The notes: generated from the letters alone by a model not told the origin. A DNA stretch of 64,000 nucleotides from Hahella sp. CCB-MM4 (GCF_002260525.1 NZ_MRYI01000005.1:186001-250000), one strand, 5' to 3'; shown: positions 1 through 8,708, numbered from the stretch's first letter. Program-made: numbers and translations.

Positions 1-55
1 CGAACTTAAAAACTTGTAGCGGCCACAGACAGGCTTCTCATTGCAGGCGTATAAT

Positions 56-94
56 GCATGACGGGAGGACAACTCTTCTGTCCTCCCGTCATGC
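56..94. repeat. Perfect 16-bp inverted repeat (hairpin)
   Basis: The arms at 56-71 and 79-94 are exact reverse complements around a 7-base loop (72-78). No T-tract follows on either strand, so it is not a classical intrinsic terminator. It ends seven bases before the Shine-Dalgarno sequence GGAGGAG (101-107) of the next gene. The TCCTCC of the right arm (81-86) is also complementary to GGAGGA in that site, so a regulatory hairpin is possible. Nothing else was recognised in bases 1-55. Confidence 0.75.
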
Positions 95-114
95 ACCTGC
101 GGAGGAGCCTTGAC

Positions 115-750
115 ATGCTGATTGCACGTTCGTTCCCAGCCGGCAGAGAAGCAGTCGCCAGCCCATTCTCAAATATACAGACATCTATCATGCTTGCCCT
201 GATCGGTGGCATTGGAGACGGAACCGCTTGCTTCGTCATCCATGAGCTTATGAAACCGGGGCCGCTCATTAACTATATCGCCCGCTTTGGTCCAGGTATC
301 ATTCTCGGCGCTTTGATGATCTTTTGGCTTCAGGCTCATCATCAATTGACGTCCCGCGAACGAATATCCGTAATGTTCAAGGTTACCCTGGGATGGGCAT
401 TGATTGTCCCTCTGCTGAGCTGGAGTTCCCACCAATCGGCCCCGCTGTTCTGGGGCTCTATTGTCGGTGCTTCAGTATTAGGGGTGCTCGCTGTCACTGC
501 AGCGCTTACTCCTTATTTCAATGACACCTGGTCAGACCGTGTACTGTTGTCTCAATGGGTCCCGCTTTCCATTGTTACAGGAGTCATCGGCTCGCTGTGT
601 TTTGTCGGTATCATGCAATTCGGTTGGTTACATGATTGGCCTGGATACAGTCAGAGAATTCTGGCCAATGTACTGCTCTTTACTCCCTGGACCGCAAGCC
701 TGCTGATGGCCGCCTGGAAATACGTGGAAAAAGAACCGTTGCCTGAGTAG
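115..750 (+). CDS. Polytopic inner-membrane protein of unknown function
   Basis: This is a 211-residue hydrophobic protein with about five or six predicted membrane segments. Examples are the stretches around FGPGIILGALMIFWL, ALIVPLLSW, VGASVLGVLAVTAALT, SIVTGVIGSLCFVGI and a last one near LLFTPWTASLLMAAW. I recognise no family. I chose the ATG at 115 because GGAGGAG (101-107) lies seven bases upstream; the longer reading from 58 would start inside a perfect hairpin and has no ribosome site. It converges on the lipoprotein gene ending at 826, with degenerate 20-bp repeats between them. Confidence 0.7.
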   Translation: MLIARSFPAGREAVASPFSNIQTSIMLALIGGIGDGTACFVIHELMKPGPLINYIARFGPGIILGALMIFWLQAHHQLTSRERISVMFKVTLGWALIVPLLSWSSHQSAPLFWGSIVGASVLGVLAVTAALTPYFNDTWSDRVLLSQWVPLSIVTGVIGSLCFVGIMQFGWLHDWPGYSQRILANVLLFTPWTASLLMAAWKYVEKEPLPE

Positions 751-762
751 CCGATCAGGTAT

Positions 763-842
763 TAGCTGTTCTTGTGCCCGGGTAGCAGTTCTATTAATCG
801 AGTGGCAGTTCTGTTAACAAAATAACTATTCCGGTATTTGAG
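763..842. repeat. Four degenerate 20-bp tandem units
   Basis: Units at 763-782, 783-802, 803-822 and 823-842 align without gaps. Their first half is near TAGCAGTTCT and the second half is more divergent. They fill the gap between two convergent genes and run into the 3' end of the lipoprotein gene (stop at 826-828). There are no spacers, so this is not CRISPR. It belongs to a pattern of about 20-bp repeats seen at other gene edges in the window. Confidence 0.65.
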
Positions 843-2256
843 GCTGCCATACGAAATAATGTTCGAACAATTCCGGGTCATCAAAATGCCGCCGGCTGGC
901 AAAAGCGGTGGCATGATTTCCCCATTGGCGCATGGAACCGGCGGCCACAACTCCCATGTTCCAGATAAACCAGCGCTCCAACCGCTCTGTGCCCGGAACC
1001 AGTCCGTCCGGTCCGAACAGATAATCTTCACCTGCCGGCTCCAGACGCAGGTTGTCATAAGGTATTAATTGGTAACCCTGCCCCGGCTTGATCTGAGGCC
1101 CCTTCTCAAACTCTAAGCCAACCACATAGTGTTGTCGGCTATTCAATCGCACCACAGGCCGGTAATCAGGTCCGGGAGACTGCACAGGGAAAACGGCAAG
1201 CGCCTCTTCAGATTTGGGGCTGCCTTCAAAGTGAATATCTTCCTGGGCTGGAAACCACTTGTTATAACAACCACATGGATGTACCGAATCGTAAAAGAGC
1301 GCCTCGCCTTTCCAGTTCAATGTGACCCGCCACATCAAACCATCCAGTTCACCGCCGAGAATATCAAAGGGATGTCGTTTGGGACGACCCGCATACCACC
1401 AGACATACACCAACTGGGGCACCCACTCGCCCTCCCAGCGGGTCGCCGTTACTAATGTGTAAAGGTTAGGCTGTTCATCCACTTTCCAATGTCCATCACT
1501 CAGGTAAGGCGCTCCGATACGATCCTGAGGATGGCCGTTTTCCTGCTCTATGATGGGGCTGTAATAAGCCAGAAGCAGATCACTCTCCGGTACACTGAAT
1601 ATTGGAAATCCAAGCTCGTCCTGGTGCTGACTTTCATCGAAGATATCGACAATTTGCTCCCAATCAGGCCTTTGTCCATGCACATATCGCTGCCAGACAG
1701 CACTATCATCTTTCTGATAGTGCTGGAAGACCTTCGAAAGTTCTTCATTCAGGACATCCACCCGCCAGCTGATGATAGGTTGGAACAACGGGAATAAACC
1801 TGCCCGGCGGCGGGCAGTCGAATAGGCATCCGGACGCGGATGCTGACGGACATAGTCCCAGAAATCCTGATTATCAATCAGTGTCGGTAACGCATGACGA
1901 AGACAGGTTTCCAATGGCTCAAGCTCCATTGGCTGATCCAGTTTGCCATTTTCGATCACCCGGGCAAAACGCCCTCTCTCGTAGGCTTTTAGCAGCCAAC
2001 GGTACTGCTGTTGGGAAGAAAGACCCTGGCGGGAAGCGTAGCTGGCATTTCGGTCGACACGTAGAAAAGGGTACTTGGGAAGGGGCCAATCCTGAGCTTC
2101 AAACACACCGGCAGCAATCACCCGTTGCTGAAACTCACTCCACATAGTGCTGCACTCCGTGGATGCCACCAGTTCCGGGTCTTGATACCCCTGGCTGGTA
2201 CAGCCGGCCACAGCAATCATCGATAAGATCAAGAAAACCCTGATCACCTGTCTCAT
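826..2256 (-). CDS. Large lipoprotein of unknown function
   Basis: This 476-residue protein has a type II signal peptide: a basic start (MRQVIR), a hydrophobic core and the lipobox VAGC with Cys at about residue 19. It is therefore expected to be lipid-anchored in the envelope. The rest is mixed alpha/beta and rich in Trp and Tyr, with a motif HPCGCYNKWFP near residue 330. I do not recognise a domain. The start is well supported by GGGGGGAG about five bases upstream of the ATG. It is read towards the membrane protein at 115-750 and is followed upstream by two DUF4136 lipoprotein genes on the same strand. Confidence 0.75.
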   Translation of the reverse strand: MRQVIRVFLILSMIAVAGCTSQGYQDPELVASTECSTMWSEFQQRVIAAGVFEAQDWPLPKYPFLRVDRNASYASRQGLSSQQQYRWLLKAYERGRFARVIENGKLDQPMELEPLETCLRHALPTLIDNQDFWDYVRQHPRPDAYSTARRRAGLFPLFQPIISWRVDVLNEELSKVFQHYQKDDSAVWQRYVHGQRPDWEQIVDIFDESQHQDELGFPIFSVPESDLLLAYYSPIIEQENGHPQDRIGAPYLSDGHWKVDEQPNLYTLVTATRWEGEWVPQLVYVWWYAGRPKRHPFDILGGELDGLMWRVTLNWKGEALFYDSVHPCGCYNKWFPAQEDIHFEGSPKSEEALAVFPVQSPGPDYRPVVRLNSRQHYVVGLEFEKGPQIKPGQGYQLIPYDNLRLEPAGEDYLFGPDGLVPGTERLERWFIWNMGVVAAGSMRQWGNHATAFASRRHFDDPELFEHYFVWQPQIPE

Positions 2257-2301
2257 GGTTACTCCCCCCGAATTATAAGGAGACTCTGAAAAACTTACGG
2301 G

Positions 2302-2327
2302 AAGGTTGTTTCAGATACAGCAACCTC
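2302..2327. repeat. Short inverted repeat upstream of a lipoprotein gene
   Basis: AGGTTG and CAACCT face each other across about 12 bases, roughly 50-70 bases upstream of the start at 2256. It may be a leader hairpin or an operator. The rest of the 180-base gap (2257-2437) is AT-rich and shows nothing else. Confidence 0.35.
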
Positions 2328-2437
2328 GACCATCCCTGTCTATTTAAATTCTGCCTGTTAGCAAAATGGATGTGAAATTATATAGAGCTCAAAAAGAAAC
2401 AAACATTCAACTTTTGTGTTGGCTATTTTTGTATCCC

Positions 2438-2983
2438 CTAATTTTTCTCGCCTGACGGTGGAAATGTTTTAAATATCGCCTGAATTGACAGCCTGACAGA
2501 TTCATCTCGCTCTTCCGGGGTCATGTAACTGTCCACCCGCTCAATGGCCTCAGACTGCCAGATGACTCTGTTACTGGAAGGATCGACCATCTGCACCGAC
2601 AGAATTCCCACTTCATAATCGTGAGACACTATCTCATGGTCAAAGGGATCCCGATGCCAGAATCCCAGCGAAGGATAGCTACGGTACTCGGTTCGCTGCT
2701 CAATACGGTAGCTGGATTTAATCTTCACATCGGGATTGGAGTCTGATTCCACAAGCCCCCGATCGGACAAGGCACGCTTAATCGCCGCATGAATTCGTTG
2801 CGTCTGCAGAGGAACAGGTTGGGAGGTGCCGGCCGACGTATTCATCCCCGTATCCCAGGCATAGGTGTTAACAGAAGAAAAGTCGTAATCCGGGGCGTAG
2901 TCCTGCCGTACTTGAACGCCGGCGCACGCCGTAACGAGAAGACAGGTCAGACTAATGAATATCAGCTTTGGTAGAGTCTGCAT
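2438..2983 (-). CDS. DUF4136-type lipoprotein (first copy)
   Basis: This is a 181-residue lipoprotein with lipobox VTACAG (Cys about residue 20) after a hydrophobic signal. The mature part matches the DUF4136 pattern as I know it: an early YDFSSVNTYAW motif, a central ARALSDRG-like helix, and near the C-terminus a strand pair ending in VQMVDPSSNRVIWQSEA. DUF4136 proteins are small outer-membrane-associated lipoproteins of unknown role. I set the start at 2983 because GGGGGAA lies just upstream; the in-frame ATG at 3001 has no such site. A paralogue (3120-3665) lies directly upstream, separated by 19-bp tandem repeats, so the pair probably arose by duplication. Confidence 0.85.
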   Translation of the reverse strand: MQTLPKLIFISLTCLLVTACAGVQVRQDYAPDYDFSSVNTYAWDTGMNTSAGTSQPVPLQTQRIHAAIKRALSDRGLVESDSNPDVKIKSSYRIEQRTEYRSYPSLGFWHRDPFDHEIVSHDYEVGILSVQMVDPSSNRVIWQSEAIERVDSYMTPEERDESVRLSIQAIFKTFPPSGEKN

Positions 2984-3000
2984 ATATTCCCCCTTGTTCA

Positions 3001-3095
3001 TCTATTCCCCTTCTCTTCACCTATTTCACTTTTCTTCGCCTATTTCACTTTTCTTCGCCTATGCTCCTGTTCTTCACCCATGTTCCTCTTTTGGA
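3001..3095. repeat. 19-bp tandem repeats between two DUF4136 genes
   Basis: Units at 3001-3019, 3020-3038, 3039-3057, 3058-3076 and a fading fifth at 3077-3095. Units two and three are identical (CCTATTTCACTTTTCTTCG). The array lies just upstream of the ribosome site of the gene starting at 2983. On the minus strand it is purine-rich. Confidence 0.85.
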
Positions 3096-3119
3096 AGCAC
3101 AAGTTTGAAATACATCGCC

Positions 3120-3665
3120 TCAGGAAGCCTGTGGAAACTCTTTCAACATTTCCCCCACAATACGGCGAATTTCAGCTTCCCTTGCAGAGGGTGTTTCATC
3201 TTCACTTAACTGTTCGGTGGATTCCGCGCTCCATATCACTCTGGAAGTCGCAGGATCGATCATTTCCAACACCAAACGTCCACGTATCACTTCTGTGGCA
3301 GGAGGCCTGGTTTGCATGGATATACCCACACCGGTGTGACCGCTGGCGATTCCATAACCAATCCCATAGCTGAAGCCTTCACGCCGGATTTCCTTATCTT
3401 TCTTGATATGCCAGCTAGTGATAATTTCCGCCTCAGTCGGCTCTACCAGGGTATAACCCTTGTTTCTCATGAACAGCATAACGGCATTTTTTACCCGCTC
3501 ATCCGTCAGCGACATGGATGACGTCGTGTCGTCATTCAAATTTATCGCGTAACGGTCCAGGCCCTGAAAACTCGTTCCCGGCTGATAATCGACAAGGACT
3601 TTGGGACCGGCACAGCCGCCCAGGATCATGAATATTGTTAAGCAACAGCCAGCTATTACCTTCAT
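3120..3665 (-). CDS. DUF4136-type lipoprotein (second copy)
   Basis: This is a 181-residue paralogue of the protein at 2438-2983 and has the same length. It has a signal peptide with lipobox LGGCAG (Cys about 18), an early QGLDRYAIN segment, a Gly-rich middle (SYGIGYGIASGHTG) and a C-terminal MIDPATSRVIWSAES motif that matches the first copy. The start at 3665 follows GGAGAG; a start at 3677 is possible but less likely. It probably shares a transcript with the neighbouring periplasmic protein gene (3701-4639), 35 bases upstream. Role unknown; envelope location is inferred. Confidence 0.85.
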   Translation of the reverse strand: MKVIAGCCLTIFMILGGCAGPKVLVDYQPGTSFQGLDRYAINLNDDTTSSMSLTDERVKNAVMLFMRNKGYTLVEPTEAEIITSWHIKKDKEIRREGFSYGIGYGIASGHTGVGISMQTRPPATEVIRGRLVLEMIDPATSRVIWSAESTEQLSEDETPSAREAEIRRIVGEMLKEFPQAS

Positions 3666-3700
3666 GTTACTCTCCAAAGTTATCCGCTATAGGGTCCCGG

Positions 3701-4639
3701 CTACTTGAAGTCCGCGTTCTTTAATCTGACATCGACTTCACCGATGACGTCGATGTCGCCCCTCATCAGCACAACTACCTGCTTCTGTGGATCAACAAAC
3801 AGCCTGACCGTTCCCTTGAAACCAAGAAAATCAAAATTTTCCGCCTGACCTGTTCCTTTCCATGGGGACGCCGACATCAAAATTTCCTGCGTCGCTACCT
3901 TTCCCTTGATACGTTGCGCAGACCCATCCGGTAACTTTTGCTGATAATCCACTTCGGTCTGGGAATCCCCGAGAAACTTCAGGGTAAGTTCCACAATTCC
4001 GTCAGGGTCAAACAGGTAAAGCCTGTGCTGAGAATCCACTTTTGACCAGTCCAGTATATTCAGCAGATAAAACAGCCCCTCTGGTTCCATCAAGGGGACG
4101 GAGGGTTTGTCACCCGGCAATGAATAATAGTCTTCCCCAATTTTGCTCCAGTGGCTCCAATCCTGTTGTGATTCCTGATTGTTGGAAGGAAAACGTTTGA
4201 TGGAATACACCTGATCCTGCAGATAACGATAGCGCCGGTAGCGCTCTTTACGGCCGGTACGCAGGGAACTTATCTGTAAAATACCGCCATTCGGATTCAT
4301 CCAGGCATCAATCTGGGTATTCCTGCCCAGCACACTGGTTTCAATTTGGGTTAAGGCCACTTTTTCGGAGTCGGGTTGCAACGGCATCAAATCGGCAACG
4401 CCAAGAAGATTTTCGCGTGCCTGGGGAAGGCTCTGCCAGGATAACTGAACGCGAGTATTGGCAGTAATAAACAGCTTTCTGGCCTGATATTGAAGGTCAG
4501 CGGATCTCAACTTTTCCGGTTGGATCGGAAGGTTATCCACAGCCTGGGAAGCGCCGGGACATATAGAGAGGCAGCCCAGTATTAACCATATGAGCGGATT
4601 TGAAATACGGCGTTGTAAGTTGATTTTGAACACGTCCAT
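3701..4639 (-). CDS. Exported protein of unknown function
   Basis: This is a 312-residue protein with an N-terminal signal peptide (hydrophobic core near residues 16-30, likely cleavage after GASQA). The mature part is predicted largely beta, with alternating polar strands. It recalls LolA/RseB-like periplasmic folds but shows no motif I can assign, so the function is left open. The ribosome site AGAGGAAGG sits almost against the ATG. Immediately beyond it begin three degenerate 20-bp repeats in the leader. It is the first gene of a likely unit with the two DUF4136 genes. Confidence 0.7.
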   Translation of the reverse strand: MDVFKINLQRRISNPLIWLILGCLSICPGASQAVDNLPIQPEKLRSADLQYQARKLFITANTRVQLSWQSLPQARENLLGVADLMPLQPDSEKVALTQIETSVLGRNTQIDAWMNPNGGILQISSLRTGRKERYRRYRYLQDQVYSIKRFPSNNQESQQDWSHWSKIGEDYYSLPGDKPSVPLMEPEGLFYLLNILDWSKVDSQHRLYLFDPDGIVELTLKFLGDSQTEVDYQQKLPDGSAQRIKGKVATQEILMSASPWKGTGQAENFDFLGFKGTVRLFVDPQKQVVVLMRGDIDVIGEVDVRLKNADFK

Positions 4640-4646
4640 CCTTCCT

Positions 4647-4706
4647 CTATTCCAGACTCAAAGCTTCTATTCCTAGCTCAATCCTCCTTTCCAGGCTCCC
4701 CTCTCT
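4647..4706. repeat. Three degenerate 20-bp tandem units
   Basis: Units at 4647-4666, 4667-4686 and 4687-4706 share CTATTCC or CTTTCC openings and CTC-rich middles. They form the leader of the gene starting at 4639, only about seven bases from its start codon. Confidence 0.55.
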
Positions 4707-4829
4707 TTTCCAAACAAAAAAATGGAGGGGAACCATATATCAAGCTTTGGCCTTACTGATCACAGCATAGCCGGTCAACCTTAACCTAAGCTGAAAGACG
4801 GAATCTGCAAGGGTACAACTGACCCAGTG

Positions 4830-5219
4830 CTAAAACTCTTCCAGATTATTCAACTGGATACTCAGTGCGATCCCCGAAATATGGATTTCTACCAGACTGA
4901 TGACCAGAGAGATAAATAGCAGGGCAAGGCTGATGCCCAATAACCAGCCTCCTGCGATTTCCCATTCCAGCATGAGAGTTCCCATACTCAGGGTACAACA
5001 GATAAATGCCAGTACACCCATGGTCTGCATCCAGCGAATCAGCACTATGCGTTTGCGTAAATGAAGAATCTGCTCCTTCATGTGGTGTTCTTTGGTTTCA
5101 TTAAGTTGACGGTAAAGCGACCGAATCAACTGTGCCAAGACCAGAAACCGATTGGTGTATGCCAGCAACAAAAGAGAAATCGCCGGAAACAGCAATGCCG
5201 GCGTGGTAATCGTCATCAT
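4830..5219 (-). CDS. DUF2721 family membrane protein
   Basis: This 129-residue protein has an N-terminal membrane helix (ALLFPAISLLLLAYT), a basic amphipathic middle (REL-like YRQLNETKEHHMKEQILHL split over about residues 35-55) and two closing helices (near residues 68-85 and 90-112). This layout and length match DUF2721, a family of unknown role. It starts 18 bases after glrR and on the same strand, so it is likely the last gene of the glrK-qseG-glrR transcript. Either ATG at 5219 or 5216 could be used; no strong ribosome site is visible. Confidence 0.75.
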   Translation of the reverse strand: MMTITTPALLFPAISLLLLAYTNRFLVLAQLIRSLYRQLNETKEHHMKEQILHLRKRIVLIRWMQTMGVLAFICCTLSMGTLMLEWEIAGGWLLGISLALLFISLVISLVEIHISGIALSIQLNNLEEF

Positions 5220-5237
5220 GGTGGTTGGTATCCCAAA

Positions 5238-6605
5238 TCAGGAGACATCAGACTTATTTTTATACAGTTCGGGATCAATCCCATGCTTTTTCACGATCTT
5301 GAAGAAATCTGATCGATTCCGGTCGGCCAGTCGCGCCGCCTCGGGAATACTCCCACTGGCTTGATTGAGCAGACGCTCTACATACTCACGCTCAAATCGA
5401 CGTTTGGCTTCGGACAAACTGACCTGTGTATCCTGAACCTTCTGCTTTTGCGGCAGGGTTTGTGATACCAGCTCCCGGGAGATTACCTGGCTGGCGGACA
5501 ACGCATGACATTTTTCACTGAAGTTCATCAATTCCCGAACATTACCTGGCCAGGGATATGCCAACAGACACTCCAGCGCCTCCGGCGCTACACGTTTGGC
5601 AGACTGGTTGTATCGCTGCCCCAGTTGCTCAAGAAAGTGGTTGAGCAGCAAAGGCACGTCTTCCCTTCGCTCACGAAGTGCGGGAAGCTCAAAATTCACC
5701 ACGTTAAGACGGTAATAAAGATCTTCCCGGAAACAGTTTTCCTCGATCATTTCGAGCAGATTTTTGTGCGTTGCGGAAATCACCCTGATATTCACGTCCA
5801 CATATTCCGTGGAACCTACCGGCTTGATCTGACGCTCCTGCAACACCCTCAGCAGCTTCACCTGCAGATGAATCGGCATATCACCAATTTCATCCAGGAA
5901 CAGGGTCCCTCCTTCAGCCGCCAGGAATAAACCTTTATGGTCCCGGCTAGCGCCGGTAAAGGCCCCCTTGACGTGGCCGAACAGCTCAGACTCAAGTAAC
6001 TCTTCCGGAATCGCCCCACAGTTGATGGCAATAAAAGGCTTACTGTGCCGTGCACTGAATTCGTGTATGGCTTTGGCCAACACTTCCTTCCCGGTTCCAC
6101 TCTCGCCCTGAATCATTACATTCACATCGCTTTGGGCGACCAGTCTTGCCTGTTCCAGAATCTGGAACATTTTGCTACTACGGGTAATAAATCCCGGTAG
6201 TCCGCTTCCTGCGGATTCAACACCCTTCTGGGATGCCACAGCTTTTTCCAGAGTAGCGCGCAATTCCTCGCGATCCACAGGCTTGGTCAGAAATGCAAAA
6301 GCCCCCTTCTGGGTCGCTACCACCGCATCCCGGATGGAACCATGCGCTGTCAGCATGATGACAGGCAGCCCCGGGTGTTGCTTCTGAATCTGGTCCAGTA
6401 AGCCCAGCCCATCCATTTCTTCCATGCGCAGATCGGAAATCACCACTGCCGGGGGCTTGCGACGGATTTCCACCAACGCTTCCTCTCCGCTGGTCACCTG
6501 CCGATTGCTGTATCCCAGAGCTTTCAGCCTCATGGACATTAGCTGTAGCAATCCCGTATCGTCATCCACGACCAGAACATCCGCGTATTGTGCAGTCTCT
6601 GTCAT
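5238..6605 (-). CDS. glrR: Sigma-54-dependent response regulator GlrR/QseF-like
   Basis: This 455-residue NtrC-type regulator has three domains. The receiver (about 1-120) has the acidic DDD pocket at 14-16, phospho-acceptor D58 (ISDLR), T86 and K108. The AAA+ domain (about 138-370) has Walker A GESGTGKE and the sigma-54 contact motif GAFTGA. The C-terminal Fis-type helix-turn-helix carries RSDFFKIVKKHGI. It activates sigma-54 promoters after phosphorylation by the kinase encoded upstream. The start overlaps the end of the qseG-like gene by four bases, which indicates translational coupling. The gene order kinase-lipoprotein-regulator is the glrK-qseG-glrR order of enterobacteria, so the assignment is firm, although the targets are unknown here. 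Confidence 0.93.
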   Translation of the reverse strand: MTETAQYADVLVVDDDTGLLQLMSMRLKALGYSNRQVTSGEEALVEIRRKPPAVVISDLRMEEMDGLGLLDQIQKQHPGLPVIMLTAHGSIRDAVVATQKGAFAFLTKPVDREELRATLEKAVASQKGVESAGSGLPGFITRSSKMFQILEQARLVAQSDVNVMIQGESGTGKEVLAKAIHEFSARHSKPFIAINCGAIPEELLESELFGHVKGAFTGASRDHKGLFLAAEGGTLFLDEIGDMPIHLQVKLLRVLQERQIKPVGSTEYVDVNIRVISATHKNLLEMIEENCFREDLYYRLNVVNFELPALRERREDVPLLLNHFLEQLGQRYNQSAKRVAPEALECLLAYPWPGNVRELMNFSEKCHALSASQVISRELVSQTLPQKQKVQDTQVSLSEAKRRFEREYVERLLNQASGSIPEAARLADRNRSDFFKIVKKHGIDPELYKNKSDVS

Positions 6606-7135
6606 GGCTTAACCTCCTCCTTACGTTGACTGATACCTTCTTCGATATCACTGATCGCCTGTATGGTCTGATCGAGTTTCTTCTGCAACTTGCCGATTTC
6701 ATTCAGATGAAATTGCTGGCTCTCAGAAAAAACTGCCAATAGGGAGGTGAAGTTTTCCACTGAAGTGGGCATTTCTCTTCCTTCCTGCTGTAAGCTCTTG
6801 ACGGCAATCGCCATCTTTCCTGGATAGAGTTCCGGTTCACAACTGGCAATCAGCAATTGTTCAAAGCGACTGGGAACCGTATCCTGATCAAAGTTTTCCA
6901 TTGCCTGATGGCGCGCCTTATCAGAGACGCCGCACCAGCGATCACGATAGGCCAGTATCGTATCCGTATCAGGATTATGATTTCTGGCCAGCAATGGCTG
7001 TGACGAAGGCTCAAGGGATACTTTCGTCCTCGTCACCTGACAGGCACTGAGAGTCATCAACAGCCCGGTCAGTAAACATATTTTGGCCATCCATAGCCTT
7101 CTATTCCGATGAATATTCAATAAATTTTCTATCAT
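6602..7135 (-). CDS. qseG: QseG-like lipoprotein of the GlrKR system
   Basis: This is a 177-residue protein with a hydrophobic signal and lipobox LSAC (Cys32), so it is likely an outer-membrane lipoprotein. After a variable linker it has a Cys pair (near 68 and 99) and a C-terminal coiled-coil-like region of about 60 residues (EIGKLQKKLDQTIQ). QseG in E. coli is an outer-membrane lipoprotein that modulates the QseE/GlrK kinase; here the call rests mainly on position and architecture. The ATG at 7090 (residue 16), with its own GAAGG site, is an alternative start that would give a more typical signal peptide. The 151 bases to the kinase gene contain no evident promoter. Confidence 0.75.
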   Translation of the reverse strand: MIENLLNIHRNRRLWMAKICLLTGLLMTLSACQVTRTKVSLEPSSQPLLARNHNPDTDTILAYRDRWCGVSDKARHQAMENFDQDTVPSRFEQLLIASCEPELYPGKMAIAVKSLQQEGREMPTSVENFTSLLAVFSESQQFHLNEIGKLQKKLDQTIQAISDIEEGISQRKEEVKP

Positions 7136-7286
7136 TTAACCTTCATTCCGATCTGGGCTTGGCAAGTCAGTTCCTCAAGCGGGAGACATCGATACCTGGA
7201 TACCTTCTGCTCCCCTGATTAGCCCAAAGCCGATGTTTATGCACAATTAGGGCCAACGAACCATTACTCTGGCCGGTTATCCACTG

Positions 7287-8708
7287 CTAAAAGGCAATTC
7301 TGATTCGAGTACCGCAGGGTTCATGGTCCTGTATTTCAATCGCACCATCCAACTGATTGACGCACTCGCCTACAATGGCCAATCCAAGGCCGCTTCCCTT
7401 GGTAGATCCCTCACGTTTATTGGTTCCCTGATAAAACGGGGCAAATATCTTATCCCGCTCCTGAGGCGGAATTCCGGGCCCCTGATCCGCGATTTCCATC
7501 CACCAGTGTTGCTGATTTCGTCCCCAACGCACACTGACCCTTCCTCCCGTCGGGGAAAAGTGCAACGCGTTACTCAGCAAGTTAGCCGCCACCATCTGTA
7601 ACAGCATGGCGTCTGTTTCAACATCCAGGTCTTCTCCCTCGAGCAGAACCTCCAGCTGCCGCGAGCGGATCAGCGTGTCATAATTCTGCCTGACTTGCTG
7701 TAACAGAGGTCCCAACGCCACCATTTCAGTATTACCACCAGCAGCAAGCCGCACGCTGTTGAAGTTCAGCAACTGATGGATCATATCCTGAAGTCTGGCC
7801 GCATTTTCAGAAAGTATTGCCACCACACTGCGCTGTTCATCTGTCAAAGGCCCCGGAACCTCCTCCTGCAGGAGCGCACTGGCCTCAAACATTGCGGCCA
7901 AAGGAGTTTTCAACTCATGGGTCACATGCCGTAGAAACGTATTTTTCTGGCTTTCAATTGTCTTCAGAGTCACCCTCAACCAATCCAGTCGTTCACCCAG
8001 AATTTTAAGTTCCTGAGGGCCTTCCATTGAGGTTGAGTGCTCCAGATCACCACGACCGATCTGGCCGATAATCGTGGACAGCCGGTTCATGGGTTTGGCG
8101 ATCATATAGGTCCAAAAGAACTGAAACGTAATGGAAGCAGGGAGCGCCAACAAACCCAGTAAAGCCAGATACCACTGGGTATTCTCAAAGGCATCCTTTT
8201 GACTTTGCAGCCCCTCACTGACCAATGTATGGGTGAGGTCACTGATCCTGGAAAGAATATCTGTTGCCTGATTAAAGGTTTCCGTCAGTTGGCCCAGTGC
8301 TTTTGCCTGGGACGGCTCCTGTGCCAGTGGTTCCAATTTGGATGACCGCAAAAGCAGTAACAGACGATCCAGGCTCTGCTGTAACTGCTCGGAAGCCGCC
8401 GCACTTTTGAAGGTCAATACCAGGTCTCGCAGATTGTTGTATTTCTCCTGGTAGATGGCACCAAACCGCTCATCTCTCAGCACCGCAAACTGTCGTGCCG
8501 AACGCTCCAGTTCCTTCACCTGATCCTGCAGTCCCACCAACTGCCGATTCACCACAACAGCGGTTTCCACAAGCTCCTGCTGCTTCCGGTTATGCTGCTC
8601 CATGGACCAGATTGCATACGCGACTGCCGCAATTAGCGGTAAACCTGCCAACAATGTTCCCAATGCCCACTGACGTGCAAGAGGCATGGAATTAAGAACT
8701 GATTTCAT
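7287..8708 (-). CDS. glrK: Sensor histidine kinase GlrK/QseE-like
   Basis: This 473-residue membrane kinase has a first membrane helix at about 14-34, a helical periplasmic sensor (about 35-178, Leu/Gln-rich, four-helix type) and a second membrane helix at about 179-203. A HAMP segment, a HisKA domain with phosphorylated His264 (HELKTPLA) and a HATPase domain with N, DQGPGIP and GSGLGLAIV motifs follow. It phosphorylates the NtrC-type regulator encoded two genes downstream. It is the first gene of the operon; a perfect DnaA box (8731-8739) lies 23 bases upstream of its start. The signal sensed cannot be read from the sequence. Confidence 0.92.
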   Translation of the reverse strand: MKSVLNSMPLARQWALGTLLAGLPLIAAVAYAIWSMEQHNRKQQELVETAVVVNRQLVGLQDQVKELERSARQFAVLRDERFGAIYQEKYNNLRDLVLTFKSAAASEQLQQSLDRLLLLLRSSKLEPLAQEPSQAKALGQLTETFNQATDILSRISDLTHTLVSEGLQSQKDAFENTQWYLALLGLLALPASITFQFFWTYMIAKPMNRLSTIIGQIGRGDLEHSTSMEGPQELKILGERLDWLRVTLKTIESQKNTFLRHVTHELKTPLAAMFEASALLQEEVPGPLTDEQRSVVAILSENAARLQDMIHQLLNFNSVRLAAGGNTEMVALGPLLQQVRQNYDTLIRSRQLEVLLEGEDLDVETDAMLLQMVAANLLSNALHFSPTGGRVSVRWGRNQQHWWMEIADQGPGIPPQERDKIFAPFYQGTNKREGSTKGSGLGLAIVGECVNQLDGAIEIQDHEPCGTRIRIAF

